Notes: generated from the letters alone by a model not told the origin. A DNA stretch of 64,000 bases from Nocardia cyriacigeorgica (GCF_010858045.1 NZ_JAAGVC010000007.1:1-64000), one strand, 5' to 3'; counted from the stretch's first letter, positions 30,317-39,176 are shown. Numbers and translations are program-made.

Positions 30317-31426
30317 CTACGCCGACACGCACCCTTCGAGCGTGGCGTCCTGTAATACCGTGAGGACATCGGTGATCTCGCCGCGCGCGTGGAAGGCCTC
30401 GCGCTGACGGTGTGCCCCGTTCCCGCGCTCGAGCACCACCCCGATCGTCTCGTGGACGAAGTCGCCGGCGCCCAGTGCCGTCAGCGCTGGGTCGATCCGA
30501 TCGAGCAGCTCACCGAGCAGCGTGCGCATGGGCGCCACCCGGCAGTCGATCGGGTCGACGCCGTCGCCGTCGAGCCCCGAGCGAGCGGCCTTCCAGTACG
30601 CGGCTCGCAGCACCTCCGCCGACACCATCGGCGCGGTACGGCCGCGGTCGAGGTCGGCGCGAGCGGTCATCACGGTGGCCCGTACCAGGGTGGCGAGCAT
30701 GGCCGTCTCGGTTACCGTCGCCGGCACATCGCTGACCCGTACCTCGACGGTGGGAAAGGTGATCGAGGGCCGGATATCCCAATAGACCATTTTCTTGTCC
30801 AGAATGCTGCCGCTGGACAACATCATGTCAACCATCGCGTCGTAGCCGTCGGCATCGGCGAAATACGGCGGCGGCCCGGCGCTGGGCCAGCGCCGCCACA
30901 GCACGCTGCGCCAACTGGCGTAGCCGGTATCGGAGCCGCGATAGATCGAGGAATTGGCGGTGAGCGCCAGGAAGATCGGCAGCGACGGCCGCAGGAAATT
31001 GCTGACCTGGATGGCCGTTTCCCGATCGGGAATCCCGACGTGGATATGGCAGCCGCACAGGCCCTGTTCATGGGCGAGCATCCCGAAATTGCGGGCGATC
31101 CGCTGGTAGCGCGGGGTGTCGGTGACCGGGAATGCCTCGGGGACCGTCGGCGGAATCGCGACCGCGAGCAGGCGGGTGTCGTGTTCGCGGGCACAGGCGG
31201 CCACCCCGCCGCGCAGCGTACGCAATTCGGCGAGCAATTCTCCGGTGTGGGTGTGCACGCCGGTGCACGTCTCCACTTGGCAGCGGGTCAGTTCCAGTTG
31301 CAGATCGATACCGATGTCCTTCGCGGACTGGGCCACCTCGACGTTTTTCGCCGCCGGTGCGCCGCTGTCCGGATCCGCCAGGAGAAATTCCTCTTCAACG
31401 CCGACTGTCGATGAGGCCGCGTCCAT
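30317..31426 (-). CDS. YbdK-type carboxylate-amine ligase (GCS2 family)
   Basis: Glutamate-cysteine-ligase-like enzyme (369 aa) like Rv0433. 'GVEEEFLLADP' with the catalytic acidic residues, 'CGCHIHVGIPDRETAIQVSNFLRP' with metal-binding His, and 'PTVEVRVSDVPATV' are characteristic. In E. coli YbdK has only weak glutamate-cysteine ligase activity; actinomycetes make mycothiol, so the real substrates are unknown. Divergent from the next gene with 72 bp between them. Confidence 0.9.
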   Translation of the reverse strand: MDAASSTVGVEEEFLLADPDSGAPAAKNVEVAQSAKDIGIDLQLELTRCQVETCTGVHTHTGELLAELRTLRGGVAACAREHDTRLLAVAIPPTVPEAFPVTDTPRYQRIARNFGMLAHEQGLCGCHIHVGIPDRETAIQVSNFLRPSLPIFLALTANSSIYRGSDTGYASWRSVLWRRWPSAGPPPYFADADGYDAMVDMMLSSGSILDKKMVYWDIRPSITFPTVEVRVSDVPATVTETAMLATLVRATVMTARADLDRGRTAPMVSAEVLRAAYWKAARSGLDGDGVDPIDCRVAPMRTLLGELLDRIDPALTALGAGDFVHETIGVVLERGNGAHRQREAFHARGEITDVLTVLQDATLEGCVSA

Positions 31427-31498
31427 TCTCGTAGGTTACTCGCCTCCCTCGCGGCCCGCGCCGACATAATTCCCGGCCGATCGGGTAGGCCAGCCAAC

Positions 31499-32965
31499 AT
31501 GGATCATGCACGAGCACCTTTGCTCGATGCGCTGGCCGAGTACCGGCGCGCGGGCAGATACGGGTACACACCGCCCGGCCACCGGCAGGGGCGCGGTATC
31601 GACAAGAGGGTCGCCGAGACCATCGGTATCGACGCCTTCCGCTCCGACGTGCTCGCCGGGCCGGGCCTCGACGATCGGCTGATGCGCGGGGGATATCTGG
31701 CCGATGCCGAAGCGCTGATGGCCGACGCGGTCGGCGCCGAGACGACCTTCTTCTCCACCTGCGGCAGTTCGCTGTCGGTGAAGGCGGCGATGATGGCGGT
31801 GGCCGGCGGCAAAGACGGCGGGCTGCTGGTCGCCAGGGACAGCCACAAGTCGATCGTGGCCGGGCTGGTGTTCTCCGGGGTGCAACCACGCTGGATCACG
31901 CCCCGCTGGGATGCCGAACGGCATATGTCGCATCCGCCGTCCCCGCAGCAGGTGCGTGAGGCTTGGGAACGCCATCCCGACGCGGCGGGCGCGCTCGTCG
32001 TCAGCCCGAGCCCGTACGGCACCTGCGCCGATCTGGCCGGCATCGTCGAGGTCTGTCACGAACGGGGCAAGCCGCTGATCGTGGACGAGGCGTGGGGCGC
32101 GCACCTGCCCTTCCATCCCGACCTGCCGACCTGGGCGATGGACGTGGGCGCCGACGTCTGCGTGGTGAGCGTGCACAAGATGGGCATGGGCTTCGAACAG
32201 GGCTCGGTGTTCCACGTGCAAGGCGATCTCATCGACCGTTCGCTGCTGAGTGCCTGCGCGGACCTGCTGATGACCACGAGCCCCAACGTGCTGATCTATT
32301 CGGCACTGGACGGCTGGCGCAGGCAGATGGTGCAGGAGGGCCACGAATTGCTCGGCGCCGCACTGCGAGTCGCCGAACGCGCGCGCCGCGAACTGGATCG
32401 GATCCCCGGTATCGAGGTGCTCGACGACGTGCTGCTCGGCCATCAGGCCTCCCATGATCTGGACCGGTTGCAGGTGCTGATGGACATCGAGAACACCGGC
32501 GCCACGGGGTATCAGGCCGCGGACTGGCTGCGCGAACATCGCCTGCTCGACCTCGGTCTCAGCGATCACCGCAGAATCCTGGCGACACTGTCCATGGCCG
32601 ATGACGACACCAGCATCGACGCACTGGTGGAGGGGATACGGGCCTGGCGTGAGCAGCTCGATCCGGCCGACGCGGCGCCGCCGATCCGGCTGCCGTCACC
32701 ATCGGAGATCCAGCTCGACACGGTCATGTTGCCGCGCGATGCGTTCTTCGGCCCGCAGGAATCGGTGCCCGCCGACGAGGCGGCAGGCCGGATCGCCGCC
32801 GAGCAGCTCACCCCGTACCCACCGGGCATTCCGGTGGTGGTACCGGGCGAACTGATCGACGACGCGGTGGTGGACTATCTCCGTTCCGGGGTGGCGGCCG
32901 GAATGAACGTCCCCGATGCCGCCGACCAGTCGCTGTGCACCATCCGCGTCGTCTCACGACGCTGA
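31499..32965 (+). CDS. PLP-dependent Orn/Lys/Arg decarboxylase-like enzyme
   Basis: Fold-type I PLP enzyme of the Orn/Lys/Arg decarboxylase major-domain family, 488 aa, similar to Rv2531c-type proteins but without the long N-terminal response-regulator-like part. 'TFFSTCGSSLSVKAAMMA' binds phosphate, DSHKS (114-118) stacks on PLP, Asp196 (IVDEAWGAH) and the Schiff-base Lys227 in SVHKMG are present. Substrate (lysine, arginine or ornithine) cannot be told. Confidence 0.88.
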   Translation: MDHARAPLLDALAEYRRAGRYGYTPPGHRQGRGIDKRVAETIGIDAFRSDVLAGPGLDDRLMRGGYLADAEALMADAVGAETTFFSTCGSSLSVKAAMMAVAGGKDGGLLVARDSHKSIVAGLVFSGVQPRWITPRWDAERHMSHPPSPQQVREAWERHPDAAGALVVSPSPYGTCADLAGIVEVCHERGKPLIVDEAWGAHLPFHPDLPTWAMDVGADVCVVSVHKMGMGFEQGSVFHVQGDLIDRSLLSACADLLMTTSPNVLIYSALDGWRRQMVQEGHELLGAALRVAERARRELDRIPGIEVLDDVLLGHQASHDLDRLQVLMDIENTGATGYQAADWLREHRLLDLGLSDHRRILATLSMADDDTSIDALVEGIRAWREQLDPADAAPPIRLPSPSEIQLDTVMLPRDAFFGPQESVPADEAAGRIAAEQLTPYPPGIPVVVPGELIDDAVVDYLRSGVAAGMNVPDAADQSLCTIRVVSRR

Positions 32966-32978
32966 CCGGCCACCGGCA

Positions 32979-33212
32979 TTACACGTGATCGACGAGCGCG
33001 TCGTGGCCGGCCCGGCGGGCGCAATGCGCACAGCAGTAGACCTGCTGGCCGGCCTCGACGCCGTGCCCGAGCACTCGGCACCCGCAGTGCGCGCAGGCGG
33101 GTGCCAGCCGGCTCGCGGCGCATTCGAAACTGTCGAACGTCCACGACTGCCCGTCCCGACTGACCGTGAAGCTCTTGTCGTAGTCGTTGCCGCAGGTATC
33201 GCAGATCGCCAT
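32979..33212 (-). CDS. Small Cys-rich zinc-binding protein (metallothionein-like)
   Basis: A 77-aa protein with CDTCG at its N-terminus, an FECAASRL motif, then CAHCGC and YCCAHCARRAG near the C-terminus: nine or so Cys plus His, enough for two zinc sites. It resembles proteins labelled prokaryotic metallothionein in mycobacteria and Nocardia. ATG 33212 is used; a TTG at 33221 overlaps the preceding stop. Translationally coupled to the gene before it, and under the SigF-type promoter at 33526-33550. Confidence 0.75.
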   Translation of the reverse strand: MAICDTCGNDYDKSFTVSRDGQSWTFDSFECAASRLAPACAHCGCRVLGHGVEAGQQVYCCAHCARRAGHDALVDHV

Positions 33213-33217
33213 GGTGA

Positions 33218-33448
33218 TCAACTCAAACGCTTGGCGAGCAGAGCCTTGGCCTGCTCGGCGCCCTTACGGCTCTCGCCCTGGGCGCGACGGAAGAATTCGG
33301 CCAGCTCGGTGTCGCCGGCGCGTTCGGCGTCCTGGCTGTAGACCTCCATCCGCAGCGCGTTGCTCATCGACGCCTCGGCGAACCAGATGAGGTTGTAGTC
33401 CTTGTCCTTTGTTCCGGTGATGTGCCCGGTTTCCTGTTCGATGGCCAT
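33218..33448 (-). CDS. Small helical, ferritin-like stress protein
   Basis: A 76-aa protein conserved in actinomycetes, rich in helix with E, H and Y: 'DYNLIWFAEASMSNALRMEVYSQDAERAGDTELAEFFRRAQGESRKGAEQ'-like content reads as two long helices, suggesting half a ferritin-like bundle (inference). ATG 33448 follows a perfect AGGAGG at 11 bases; an upstream ATG at 33484 adds 12 residues. First gene after a SigF-type promoter. Confidence 0.75.
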   Translation of the reverse strand: MAIEQETGHITGTKDKDYNLIWFAEASMSNALRMEVYSQDAERAGDTELAEFFRRAQGESRKGAEQAKALLAKRLS

Positions 33449-33525
33449 TGTTTTCCGCACCTCCTGGGCGGTTGTGATCGTCATCGGTGATGACCTCGAC
33501 GGCGCATTTCGCCGTCACCGAGGCG

Positions 33526-33550
33526 CTACCCGGCGCCCGGCAGAACAAAC
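33526..33550 (-). promoter_or_regulatory. SigF-type promoter, minus strand
   Basis: On the minus strand GTTT (33550-33547), exactly 15 bases, then GGGTAG (33531-33526). This matches the mycobacterial SigF consensus GTTT-N15-17-GGGTA. It drives the ferritin-like and Cys-rich gene pair. Confidence 0.65.
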
Positions 33551-33577
33551 ACCGGGGCCGTGATGGCGGACACCCTC

Positions 33578-33603
33578 GGATTGAGCCCGCTCATACCGGG
33601 TAT
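33578..33603 (+). promoter_or_regulatory. SigF-type promoter of csbD
   Basis: GGATT (33578-33582), 15 bases, GGGTAT (33598-33603), a match to GGWWT-N15-17-GGGTAY. It lies 44 bases before the CsbD start and back-to-back with the minus-strand promoter at 33526-33550. Confidence 0.65.
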
Positions 33604-33647
33604 GCGGCGACTGTCCAGCAGGAACCGATCACACGGAGGTGACAATC

Positions 33648-33890
33648 GTGTCGGAGTCCAACAGCGGTCCCCGCGAGGGCGTTGAAGGCGTCGTCGAAGG
33701 TGTCAAAGGCAAGGCCAAGGAGGCCGCAGGGACGGTACTCGGCAACGATGAGCTGCGCGATGAAGGCCGGGCGCAGCAAGAGAAGGCCGATTCTCAGCGC
33801 GAGGCCGCCAAGAAGGAGGCCGAAGCCGAAAAGCAGCGTCGTGAAGCCGATCTCGACGAGGCGCGACAGCGTTCGCATCAAGGCGAGTAA
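33648..33890 (+). CDS. CsbD family stress protein
   Basis: An 80-aa, highly charged helical protein with 'GVKGKAKEAAGTVLGNDELRDEGRAQQEKAD', the CsbD signature. CsbD-type proteins are SigB/SigF regulon markers in Gram-positive bacteria; molecular function is unknown. GTG 33648 stands 8 bases after GGAGG. Its SigF-type promoter supports the regulon assignment. Confidence 0.9.
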   Translation: MSESNSGPREGVEGVVEGVKGKAKEAAGTVLGNDELRDEGRAQQEKADSQREAAKKEAEAEKQRREADLDEARQRSHQGE

Positions 33891-33988
33891 GCCGTCCGAT
33901 CCGAATCGGTGGTAACGAACAGCGGTTGCCGTGGCACTGTGCCCGGCAACCGCTGTCGTCTGCGGACAGGTTTTTCGAATCGTGCGGC

Positions 33989-34014
33989 GGTTTAGTGCGC
34001 GTTCACGGGGGAAG
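33989..34014 (+). promoter_or_regulatory. SigF/SigB-type promoter of katE
   Basis: GGTTT (33989-33993), 15 bases, GGGAAG (34009-34014). The -10 deviates from GGGTA by one base but fits the GGGWA form known for SigB. A second GGTTT lies 20 bases further upstream (33969-33973). Start of katE is 45 bases downstream with its own SD. Confidence 0.45.
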
Positions 34015-34059
34015 CCGCCCCACGACAGGGTTTGCCTCGACCAGCCTGGAGGGCCCACC

Positions 34060-36192
34060 GTGGACGAACGCACCGAACAGCCGACCGAGACGTCACCGAT
34101 CGAGGACGCCAAGAGCGAACAGTTGCAGCCGGTCAGACAGGACCGTGACCGCGGCTACCTGACCACCCAGCAGGGCGTGCGCGTGGACCACACCGACGAC
34201 GCGCTCGCGGCCGGTGAGCGCGGCCCCACTCTGCTCGACGATTTCCACGCCAGGGAAAAGGTCACCCATTTCGATCACGAACGCATCCCCGAGCGGGTGG
34301 TGCACGCCCGCGGCGCAGGCGCCTACGGCTTCTTCCGGCCCTATGACAGCTGGCTCGCCGATTACACGGTCGCGAAATTCCTCACCGAACCTCAGGTGCG
34401 TACGCCGGTGTTCGTGCGGTTCTCCACCGTCGCAGGCTCGCGTGGCTCGGCCGACACGGTGCGCGACGTGCGTGGTTTCGCCACCAAGTTCTATACCGAG
34501 CAGGGCAACTACGACCTGGTCGGCAACAACTTCCCGGTGTTCTTCATCCAGGACGGCATCAAGTTCCCCGACTTCGTGCACGCGGTGAAACCCGAGCCGC
34601 ACAACGAGATTCCGCAGGCGCAGTCCGCACACGACACCCTGTGGGATTTCGTCGCCGAACAGCCCGAGTCGTTGCACGCGATCATGTGGCTGATGTCGGA
34701 CCGGGCGCTGCCGCGCAGCTACCGGATGATGCAGGGCTTCGGCGTGCACACCTTCCGTTTCGTGAACGCGGAGGGGAAGGGCACGTTCGTGAAGTTCCAT
34801 TGGAAGCCGCGCCTCGGCGTGCATTCGCTGCTGTGGGATGAATGCCAGCAGGTCGCGGGCCGCGACCCCGACTTCAACCGGCGCGACCTGTGGGACGCCA
34901 TCGAGGCCGGCGATTTCCCCAGCTGGGAACTGGGTGTGCAGTTGGTGCCAGAGGACAAGGAGTTCGATTTCGACTTCGATCTGCTCGACTCCACCAAGAT
35001 CATCCCGGAGGAGCAGGTCCCGGTGCGCCCGGTGGGGGAGATGGTGCTCAACCGCAACCCCGACAACTTCTTCGCCGAAACCGAGCAGGTCGCCTTCCAC
35101 ACCGCCAATCTGGTGCCCGGCATCGATTTCACCAACGACCCGCTGTTGCAGATGCGCAACTTCTCCTACCTGGACACCCAGCTGATCCGGCTCGGCGGCC
35201 CGAACTTCGCGCAACTGCCGGTCAACCGCCCGCTGGCCGATGTGCGCAACCATCAGCAGGACGGGTACGGCCAGCACGCGGTACCGCGCGGGGAAGCGTT
35301 CTACACCAAGAACACCATCGGCGGCGGCTGCCCGGCGCTGGCCGATGCCGACGTCTTCCGGCACTACACCCGCCGGGTCGACGGTGAGACCCAGCGGATC
35401 CGTGCGGAAAGCTTCAAGGAGTACTACCGGCAGCCGCGGATGTTCTGGCGCAGCATGTCGCCGCCGGAGGCCGAGCACATCGTGGCGGCCTTCGGCTTCG
35501 AACTCGGCAAGGTCCGGCGAGTGGAGATCCGCTCCCGGGTGCTCGACCACCTGGTGCGCATCGATCCCGGTTTGGCGAGCCGGGTCGCGGTCGAACTCGG
35601 GCTGCCGATCCCCGACGGCGAAAGCGTCGACGACGTGCAGGTCTCACCTGCCCTGTCGCAGTTGAACCTCGCACCCGACACCATCGCCACCCGCAAGATC
35701 GCGATCCTGGCCGCCGACGGCGCCGACTCGACCGGCATCGACATCCTCCGATCCGCGCTGGCCGAACGGGGCGCGACGGCCGAAGTGCTGGCCCCGCACG
35801 GCGGGCGGCTGCGGGCCGACGGCTCCGGCGATCCGGTGCTGGTGGATCGCGCCCTTCCGACGATGGCCTCGGTGCTCTACGACGGTGTGATCGTCGCCGG
35901 TGGGGGTGACTCCGCGGGGACGCTCGCCGAATCCGGCCCGGCGGTGCACTTCGTGCTGGAGGCGTTCAAGCACGCCAAACCGGTCGGTGCGGTCGGCGCG
36001 GGCACGCAGGTGCTGCGGGCCGCCGGCCTGCCCGGTGAGTTGAACCCCGGTGAGACCGACTTCGCCGTGGACGGTGTGGTGGTCGCCGCGGCCGAGGGCG
36101 CGAGCATCCCGGACGGATTCGTCGCCGCCTTCGCCGAGGCGCTGGCCGGGCATCGCCTCTGGCAGCGCGTCACGGATCGAGTTCCCGCCTGA
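34060..36192 (+). CDS. katE: Large-subunit monofunctional catalase (KatE/HPII type)
   Basis: Haem catalase of clade 2, 710 aa, with the C-terminal flavodoxin/amidotransferase-like domain ('TRKIAILAADGADSTGID' to the end). Active-site His82 (VVHARGAGAYGFF), Asn of GNNFPVFFIQDGIKFPDFVHA and the haem-ligand region R-x3-Y in MRNFSYLDTQ are present. GTG 34060 follows GGAGGG at 6 bases and yields a usual N-terminus; an earlier in-frame ATG at 33931 would overlap the promoter. It removes hydrogen peroxide in stationary or stressed cells. Confidence 0.95.
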   Translation: MDERTEQPTETSPIEDAKSEQLQPVRQDRDRGYLTTQQGVRVDHTDDALAAGERGPTLLDDFHAREKVTHFDHERIPERVVHARGAGAYGFFRPYDSWLADYTVAKFLTEPQVRTPVFVRFSTVAGSRGSADTVRDVRGFATKFYTEQGNYDLVGNNFPVFFIQDGIKFPDFVHAVKPEPHNEIPQAQSAHDTLWDFVAEQPESLHAIMWLMSDRALPRSYRMMQGFGVHTFRFVNAEGKGTFVKFHWKPRLGVHSLLWDECQQVAGRDPDFNRRDLWDAIEAGDFPSWELGVQLVPEDKEFDFDFDLLDSTKIIPEEQVPVRPVGEMVLNRNPDNFFAETEQVAFHTANLVPGIDFTNDPLLQMRNFSYLDTQLIRLGGPNFAQLPVNRPLADVRNHQQDGYGQHAVPRGEAFYTKNTIGGGCPALADADVFRHYTRRVDGETQRIRAESFKEYYRQPRMFWRSMSPPEAEHIVAAFGFELGKVRRVEIRSRVLDHLVRIDPGLASRVAVELGLPIPDGESVDDVQVSPALSQLNLAPDTIATRKIAILAADGADSTGIDILRSALAERGATAEVLAPHGGRLRADGSGDPVLVDRALPTMASVLYDGVIVAGGGDSAGTLAESGPAVHFVLEAFKHAKPVGAVGAGTQVLRAAGLPGELNPGETDFAVDGVVVAAAEGASIPDGFVAAFAEALAGHRLWQRVTDRVPA

Positions 36193-36393
36193 TCGGGTGA
36201 CAGGGGCAGGTTCGCATGCCAGAATGGGGTCCAGGTTGAGACTCCAGCCGACCCCGGTTCCACGGCCAGAATGTTCGTAGTTCGGTAGCGGTGGTTGTCT
36301 CTCCGTCGTCGAGCTCGCCATTTCGGCCGTCGCTCCGTCCCCGCTCGCGGGTACGGAGACGAATCGGAAGCCCCTGTCCAACAGGAGGATTCG

Positions 36394-36804
36394 ATGTCGT
36401 TGGTGACCGAACATCAACACGCCGAAGAACTACACCGGCTGGCCAGGCCCCAGCACGGTCGCGATATCCGGCGGTTGACCCAGCAAGATGGTATTCGCCG
36501 CGGTTGCGCCGTCGCCCGGGTGGAAGGCGAACTCGATGCCGCACTCTACGACGACTTCTACGACCTGCTGTGCAGGTGCATGCACACCGACCGCTCGATC
36601 GTCGTTCTCGATCTACGGGCCGCCGGCTTCATGAGCATCCGGTCGGCCGCGTTGCTGGTCTGCGCGAAGTCCGATGCGGCCGCGCGTGGGCTCGACCTGC
36701 GCCTGGTGTGCGGCCGCAAGGAAGTCGAGCGAGTGCTCGAGGTGACCGGAGTCCGCCCCCTGTTCCGCTATTACCCCACCATGCAGGCAGCGCTCGGCGG
36801 CTGA
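36394..36804 (+). CDS. STAS-domain anti-sigma factor antagonist
   Basis: A 136-aa protein: a ~45-residue leader then a STAS domain ('CAVARVEGELDAALYDDFYDLL', 'SIVVLDLRAAGFMSIRSAALLVCAK', 'LVCGRKEVERVLEVTGVRPLF'). The Ser of FMSIRSA is the usual phosphorylation position. ATG 36394 stands 5 bases after AGGAGG. It likely relieves RsbW inhibition of SigF two genes downstream (inference from position and family). Confidence 0.85.
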   Translation: MSLVTEHQHAEELHRLARPQHGRDIRRLTQQDGIRRGCAVARVEGELDAALYDDFYDLLCRCMHTDRSIVVLDLRAAGFMSIRSAALLVCAKSDAAARGLDLRLVCGRKEVERVLEVTGVRPLFRYYPTMQAALGG

Positions 36805-36861
36805 CCTGTGCGATCCCACCACCACCGCCGACCTGCGGCGGCATCCTCGCCCGCCGAATTG

Positions 36862-37593
36862 ATGGCATGTGTGGACTCCACAGTCGATAATCGAGCGGTG
36901 ACGGACAATGGATCGGTCTCCGCGAGCGGAATCGGCACCGATGACACCGAGGCGTTCGAACATCTCGCCGAAACCAGCTGCGTCGAAGACGTCGGCGGTT
37001 TCCGGTTCTGGTTCGACGAGCAACGCTGGGAATGGTCCGACGAGGTGGCTCGGATGCACGGCTACGAGCCGGGTGCTGTGACCCCGACGACCGAGCTGCT
37101 GCTCGACCACAAACACCCCGACGACCGCGGCTACGTGGCCGACCTGCTCGACCACGCCCTCACCGACGGGGAACCGTTCTGTAGCAAGCACCGCATCATC
37201 GATATCGAGGGCCGCACCCACCATGTGATCGTCGTCGCCGACACCATGACCGACGACGGCGGCGGAGTAGTCGGCACGGCCGGCTACTACATCGACGTCA
37301 CCGAGACCCTCGAGGAACAGCGCAGGGAAACACTGGACGACGCGCTGCCGGAACTGCTGTCCGCGCGCGCGATCATCGAGCAGGCCAAAGGCGTGCTGAT
37401 GCTGGTGTACGGCATCAGCGCCGACCAGGCGTTCCGGGTACTGACCTGGCGTTCGCAGGAAACCAACGTCAAGGTGCGGGCGCTGGCCGCGCAATTGATC
37501 GCCGAGCTGCCCACGCTGCGCAACGCGCCGACGCGGCTGCGTTCGGAGTTCGATCATCTGCTGCTCACCGTGCATCAACGCATCCCCGGATAG
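36862..37593 (+). CDS. PAS-ANTAR domain protein
   Basis: A 243-aa sensor: a PAS domain (~45-155; 'GGFRFWFDEQRWEWSDEVARMHGYEPG', 'HPDDRGYV') followed by an ANTAR RNA-binding domain (~165-235; 'LLSARAIIEQAKGVLMLVYGISADQAFRVL...', with the signature EQAKGVLM). ANTAR proteins bind paired hairpins in mRNA leaders to prevent termination. ATG 36862 is used; GTG 36898 is equally possible. It sits between the STAS gene and rsbW-sigF, suggesting a link of signal sensing to the SigF circuit. Confidence 0.85.
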   Translation: MACVDSTVDNRAVTDNGSVSASGIGTDDTEAFEHLAETSCVEDVGGFRFWFDEQRWEWSDEVARMHGYEPGAVTPTTELLLDHKHPDDRGYVADLLDHALTDGEPFCSKHRIIDIEGRTHHVIVVADTMTDDGGGVVGTAGYYIDVTETLEEQRRETLDDALPELLSARAIIEQAKGVLMLVYGISADQAFRVLTWRSQETNVKVRALAAQLIAELPTLRNAPTRLRSEFDHLLLTVHQRIPG

Positions 37594-37605
37594 TCCGCGC
37601 CGCGC

Positions 37606-37630
37606 GTTTCGCGCGGATGATGCCGGGTAA
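37606..37630 (+). promoter_or_regulatory. SigF-type promoter of rsbW-sigF
   Basis: GTTT (37606-37609), 15 bases, GGGTAA (37625-37630), 42 bases before the rsbW start. A SigF-dependent promoter in front of the rsbW/usfX-sigF operon is the known mycobacterial arrangement and means positive autoregulation. Confidence 0.7.
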
Positions 37631-37672
37631 GCGAGCAGATGACACCCGATCAGGGCGGACAAGGTGGTGCGC

Positions 37673-38107
37673 ATGACCGAGCATGTTTCCCGCATAACCG
37701 CGGACCCCACGACGACGGTGGGTGTGCGTGTGCCCGCGGAACTGGGCCAGCTGCTGATGTTGCGCGCCCTGACCGAAACCGTCTCGTTGATCGCGGACTT
37801 CGCCCTGGACGAGGTCACCGACATCCGCCTCGCGCTCGACGAGGTGGCGACCTCGCTGATTCTGGACGCCGTCCCCGGCTCGGAACTCACCTGCGATTTC
37901 AGCTATGGCGAAAATCGGATGACCGTCGCGGTGACGTCGGTGGCGGCCACCGAAGCGGTGGGCGAACGGCACAGCTTCGGCTGGCACATCGTGCGCACCC
38001 TGACCGAGTCGATCAGCACCGAGCAACATCCCTTCGACCAGAACGCAGGCGGATACCCCACCACGGCGCGCTTCACGTGGGTGCGCGGGGGCTCCGATGG
38101 CGGCTGA
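37673..38107 (+). CDS. rsbW: Anti-sigma factor RsbW (UsfX-like)
   Basis: A 144-aa GHKL-fold anti-sigma factor/kinase: 'VSLIADFALDEVTDIRLALDEVATSLI' carries the N-box region and 'HSFGWHIVRTLTESI' the glycine-containing lid. ATG 37673 follows AAGGTGG. It overlaps sigF by 11 bp, the hallmark of an anti-sigma/sigma pair kept in stoichiometry. It should hold SigF until a STAS antagonist binds. Confidence 0.9.
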   Translation: MTEHVSRITADPTTTVGVRVPAELGQLLMLRALTETVSLIADFALDEVTDIRLALDEVATSLILDAVPGSELTCDFSYGENRMTVAVTSVAATEAVGERHSFGWHIVRTLTESISTEQHPFDQNAGGYPTTARFTWVRGGSDGG

Positions 38108-38909
38108 GCGGCAGCGGCCTCGTCAGGCCCGCCGCCATTCCGGCGAGGACAGCTACGACCACATCGAGCCGCTGCTGGACAAACTCGCCGCAATCCCCGG
38201 TGACGATCCTCGCCACGACCGGATGCGCGAGGAGATCATCGACCGCTGCCTGCCGCTGGCCGAACACATCGCGCGCAAGTTCGCCGGGCGCGGCGAAATG
38301 TTCGAAGACCTGCTGCAGGTGGCGCGGGTGGGCCTGCTGCATGCGATCGACCGGTTCGATCCCGCGCGTGGATCGTCGTTCCTGTCCTTCGCTGTCCCGA
38401 CGATCATGGGCGAGGTCCGCCGGTACTTCCGCGACAACACCTGGTCGGTGCGAGTTCCGCGGCGGGTCAAGGAGATTCAGCTCACCATCGGACCCGCCAC
38501 CGACAAACTCTCGCAGCGATTGGGCCGGATGCCGCGGGCCAGAGAACTGGCCGAGGAACTCGGCGTCGACCTGGTCGAGGTGACGCAGGCCTTGATCGCG
38601 GGCAACGCCTACCAGAGCTCCTCGATCGACACGGTGACCGGCGGCGATGATTCCGAAAACGCGCCGCTGCCGCTCACCGAATCGCTCGGCGTGGAGGAGC
38701 CGTCCTACCAATACGTCGAGGACTATCTTGCGGTTCAGCCGTATATCGCCGAGCTACCCGAACGAGAGCAGCAGGTGCTGCGCATGCGGTTTTTCGAATC
38801 GATGACCCAGAATCAGATCGCCGAACAGCTCGGCGTCTCCCAGATGCACGTATCCCGCATCCTGTCGCGCACCCTGGACTGGGTGCGCGAGCAGGCGTTG
38901 CGCGACTGA
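38097..38909 (+). CDS. sigF: SigB/SigF/SigG-subfamily RNA polymerase sigma factor
   Basis: 270 aa, with region 2 ('EHIARKFAGRGEMFEDLLQVARVGLLHAIDRFDPARGSSF' read in part: DLLQVARVGLLHAIDRFDP), region 3 and region 4 ('LPEREQQVLRMRFFESMTQNQIAEQLGVSQMHVSRILSRTL', read as QIAEQLGVSQMHVSRIL). No ECF shortening and no region 1.1, fitting the stress sigma group. Overlap with rsbW and the surrounding SigF-type promoters support the name. Confidence 0.93.
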   Translation: MAAERQRPRQARRHSGEDSYDHIEPLLDKLAAIPGDDPRHDRMREEIIDRCLPLAEHIARKFAGRGEMFEDLLQVARVGLLHAIDRFDPARGSSFLSFAVPTIMGEVRRYFRDNTWSVRVPRRVKEIQLTIGPATDKLSQRLGRMPRARELAEELGVDLVEVTQALIAGNAYQSSSIDTVTGGDDSENAPLPLTESLGVEEPSYQYVEDYLAVQPYIAELPEREQQVLRMRFFESMTQNQIAEQLGVSQMHVSRILSRTLDWVREQALRD

Positions 38910-38920
38910 ATGTGGCCGGC

Positions 38921-39118
38921 TCACACCGGGGTCGGTGGCATCGGATCAGGTGACGGGCCCGGGTCCGGTGGCGGCGGGATCGGCGGCGTCGGCGGATCGC
39001 CCGGTCGCGGGGCAGGCGGCACCGGCTCGGGTTCGGGAATCGGAGCCGGTGGCGGGGCAGGGGGCACCGGATCGGGTTCGTGCGGGGGAATCGGTTGGGT
39101 CAGCTGGTCGGTTCGCAC
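38921..39118 (-). CDS. Small proline-rich protein
   Basis: A 65-aa peptide of which nearly half is proline ('EPDPVPPAPPPAPIPEPEP' type). The GTG start at 39118 is preceded at 6 bases by a clear AAGGAG, which makes a real gene likely; the opposite strand only gives a Gly/Ser-rich shadow without SD. No signal peptide. It is last in the minus-strand run that begins at 40543. Function unknown. Confidence 0.6.
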   Translation of the reverse strand: MRTDQLTQPIPPHEPDPVPPAPPPAPIPEPEPVPPAPRPGDPPTPPIPPPPDPGPSPDPMPPTPV

Positions 39119-39176
39119 GCCGGCTCCTTCGTCTCGCGGGTCTGCCGGGAGGGGTCTGGTCGGTGATCATCGGTGA

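Noticed and set aside
28521..30332. A 603-codon minus-strand frame opposite ptsI
   Set aside because: Antisense shadow of enzyme I, low complexity and without SD.
36349..36354. GGGTAC upstream of the STAS gene as a further SigF promoter
   Set aside because: No GGWWT or GTTT stands 14-17 bases upstream of it.
38910..39176. A Gly/Ser-rich plus-strand ORF after sigF
   Set aside because: It is the antisense of the proline-rich gene; the minus strand has an AAGGAG at the right distance and the plus strand has none.
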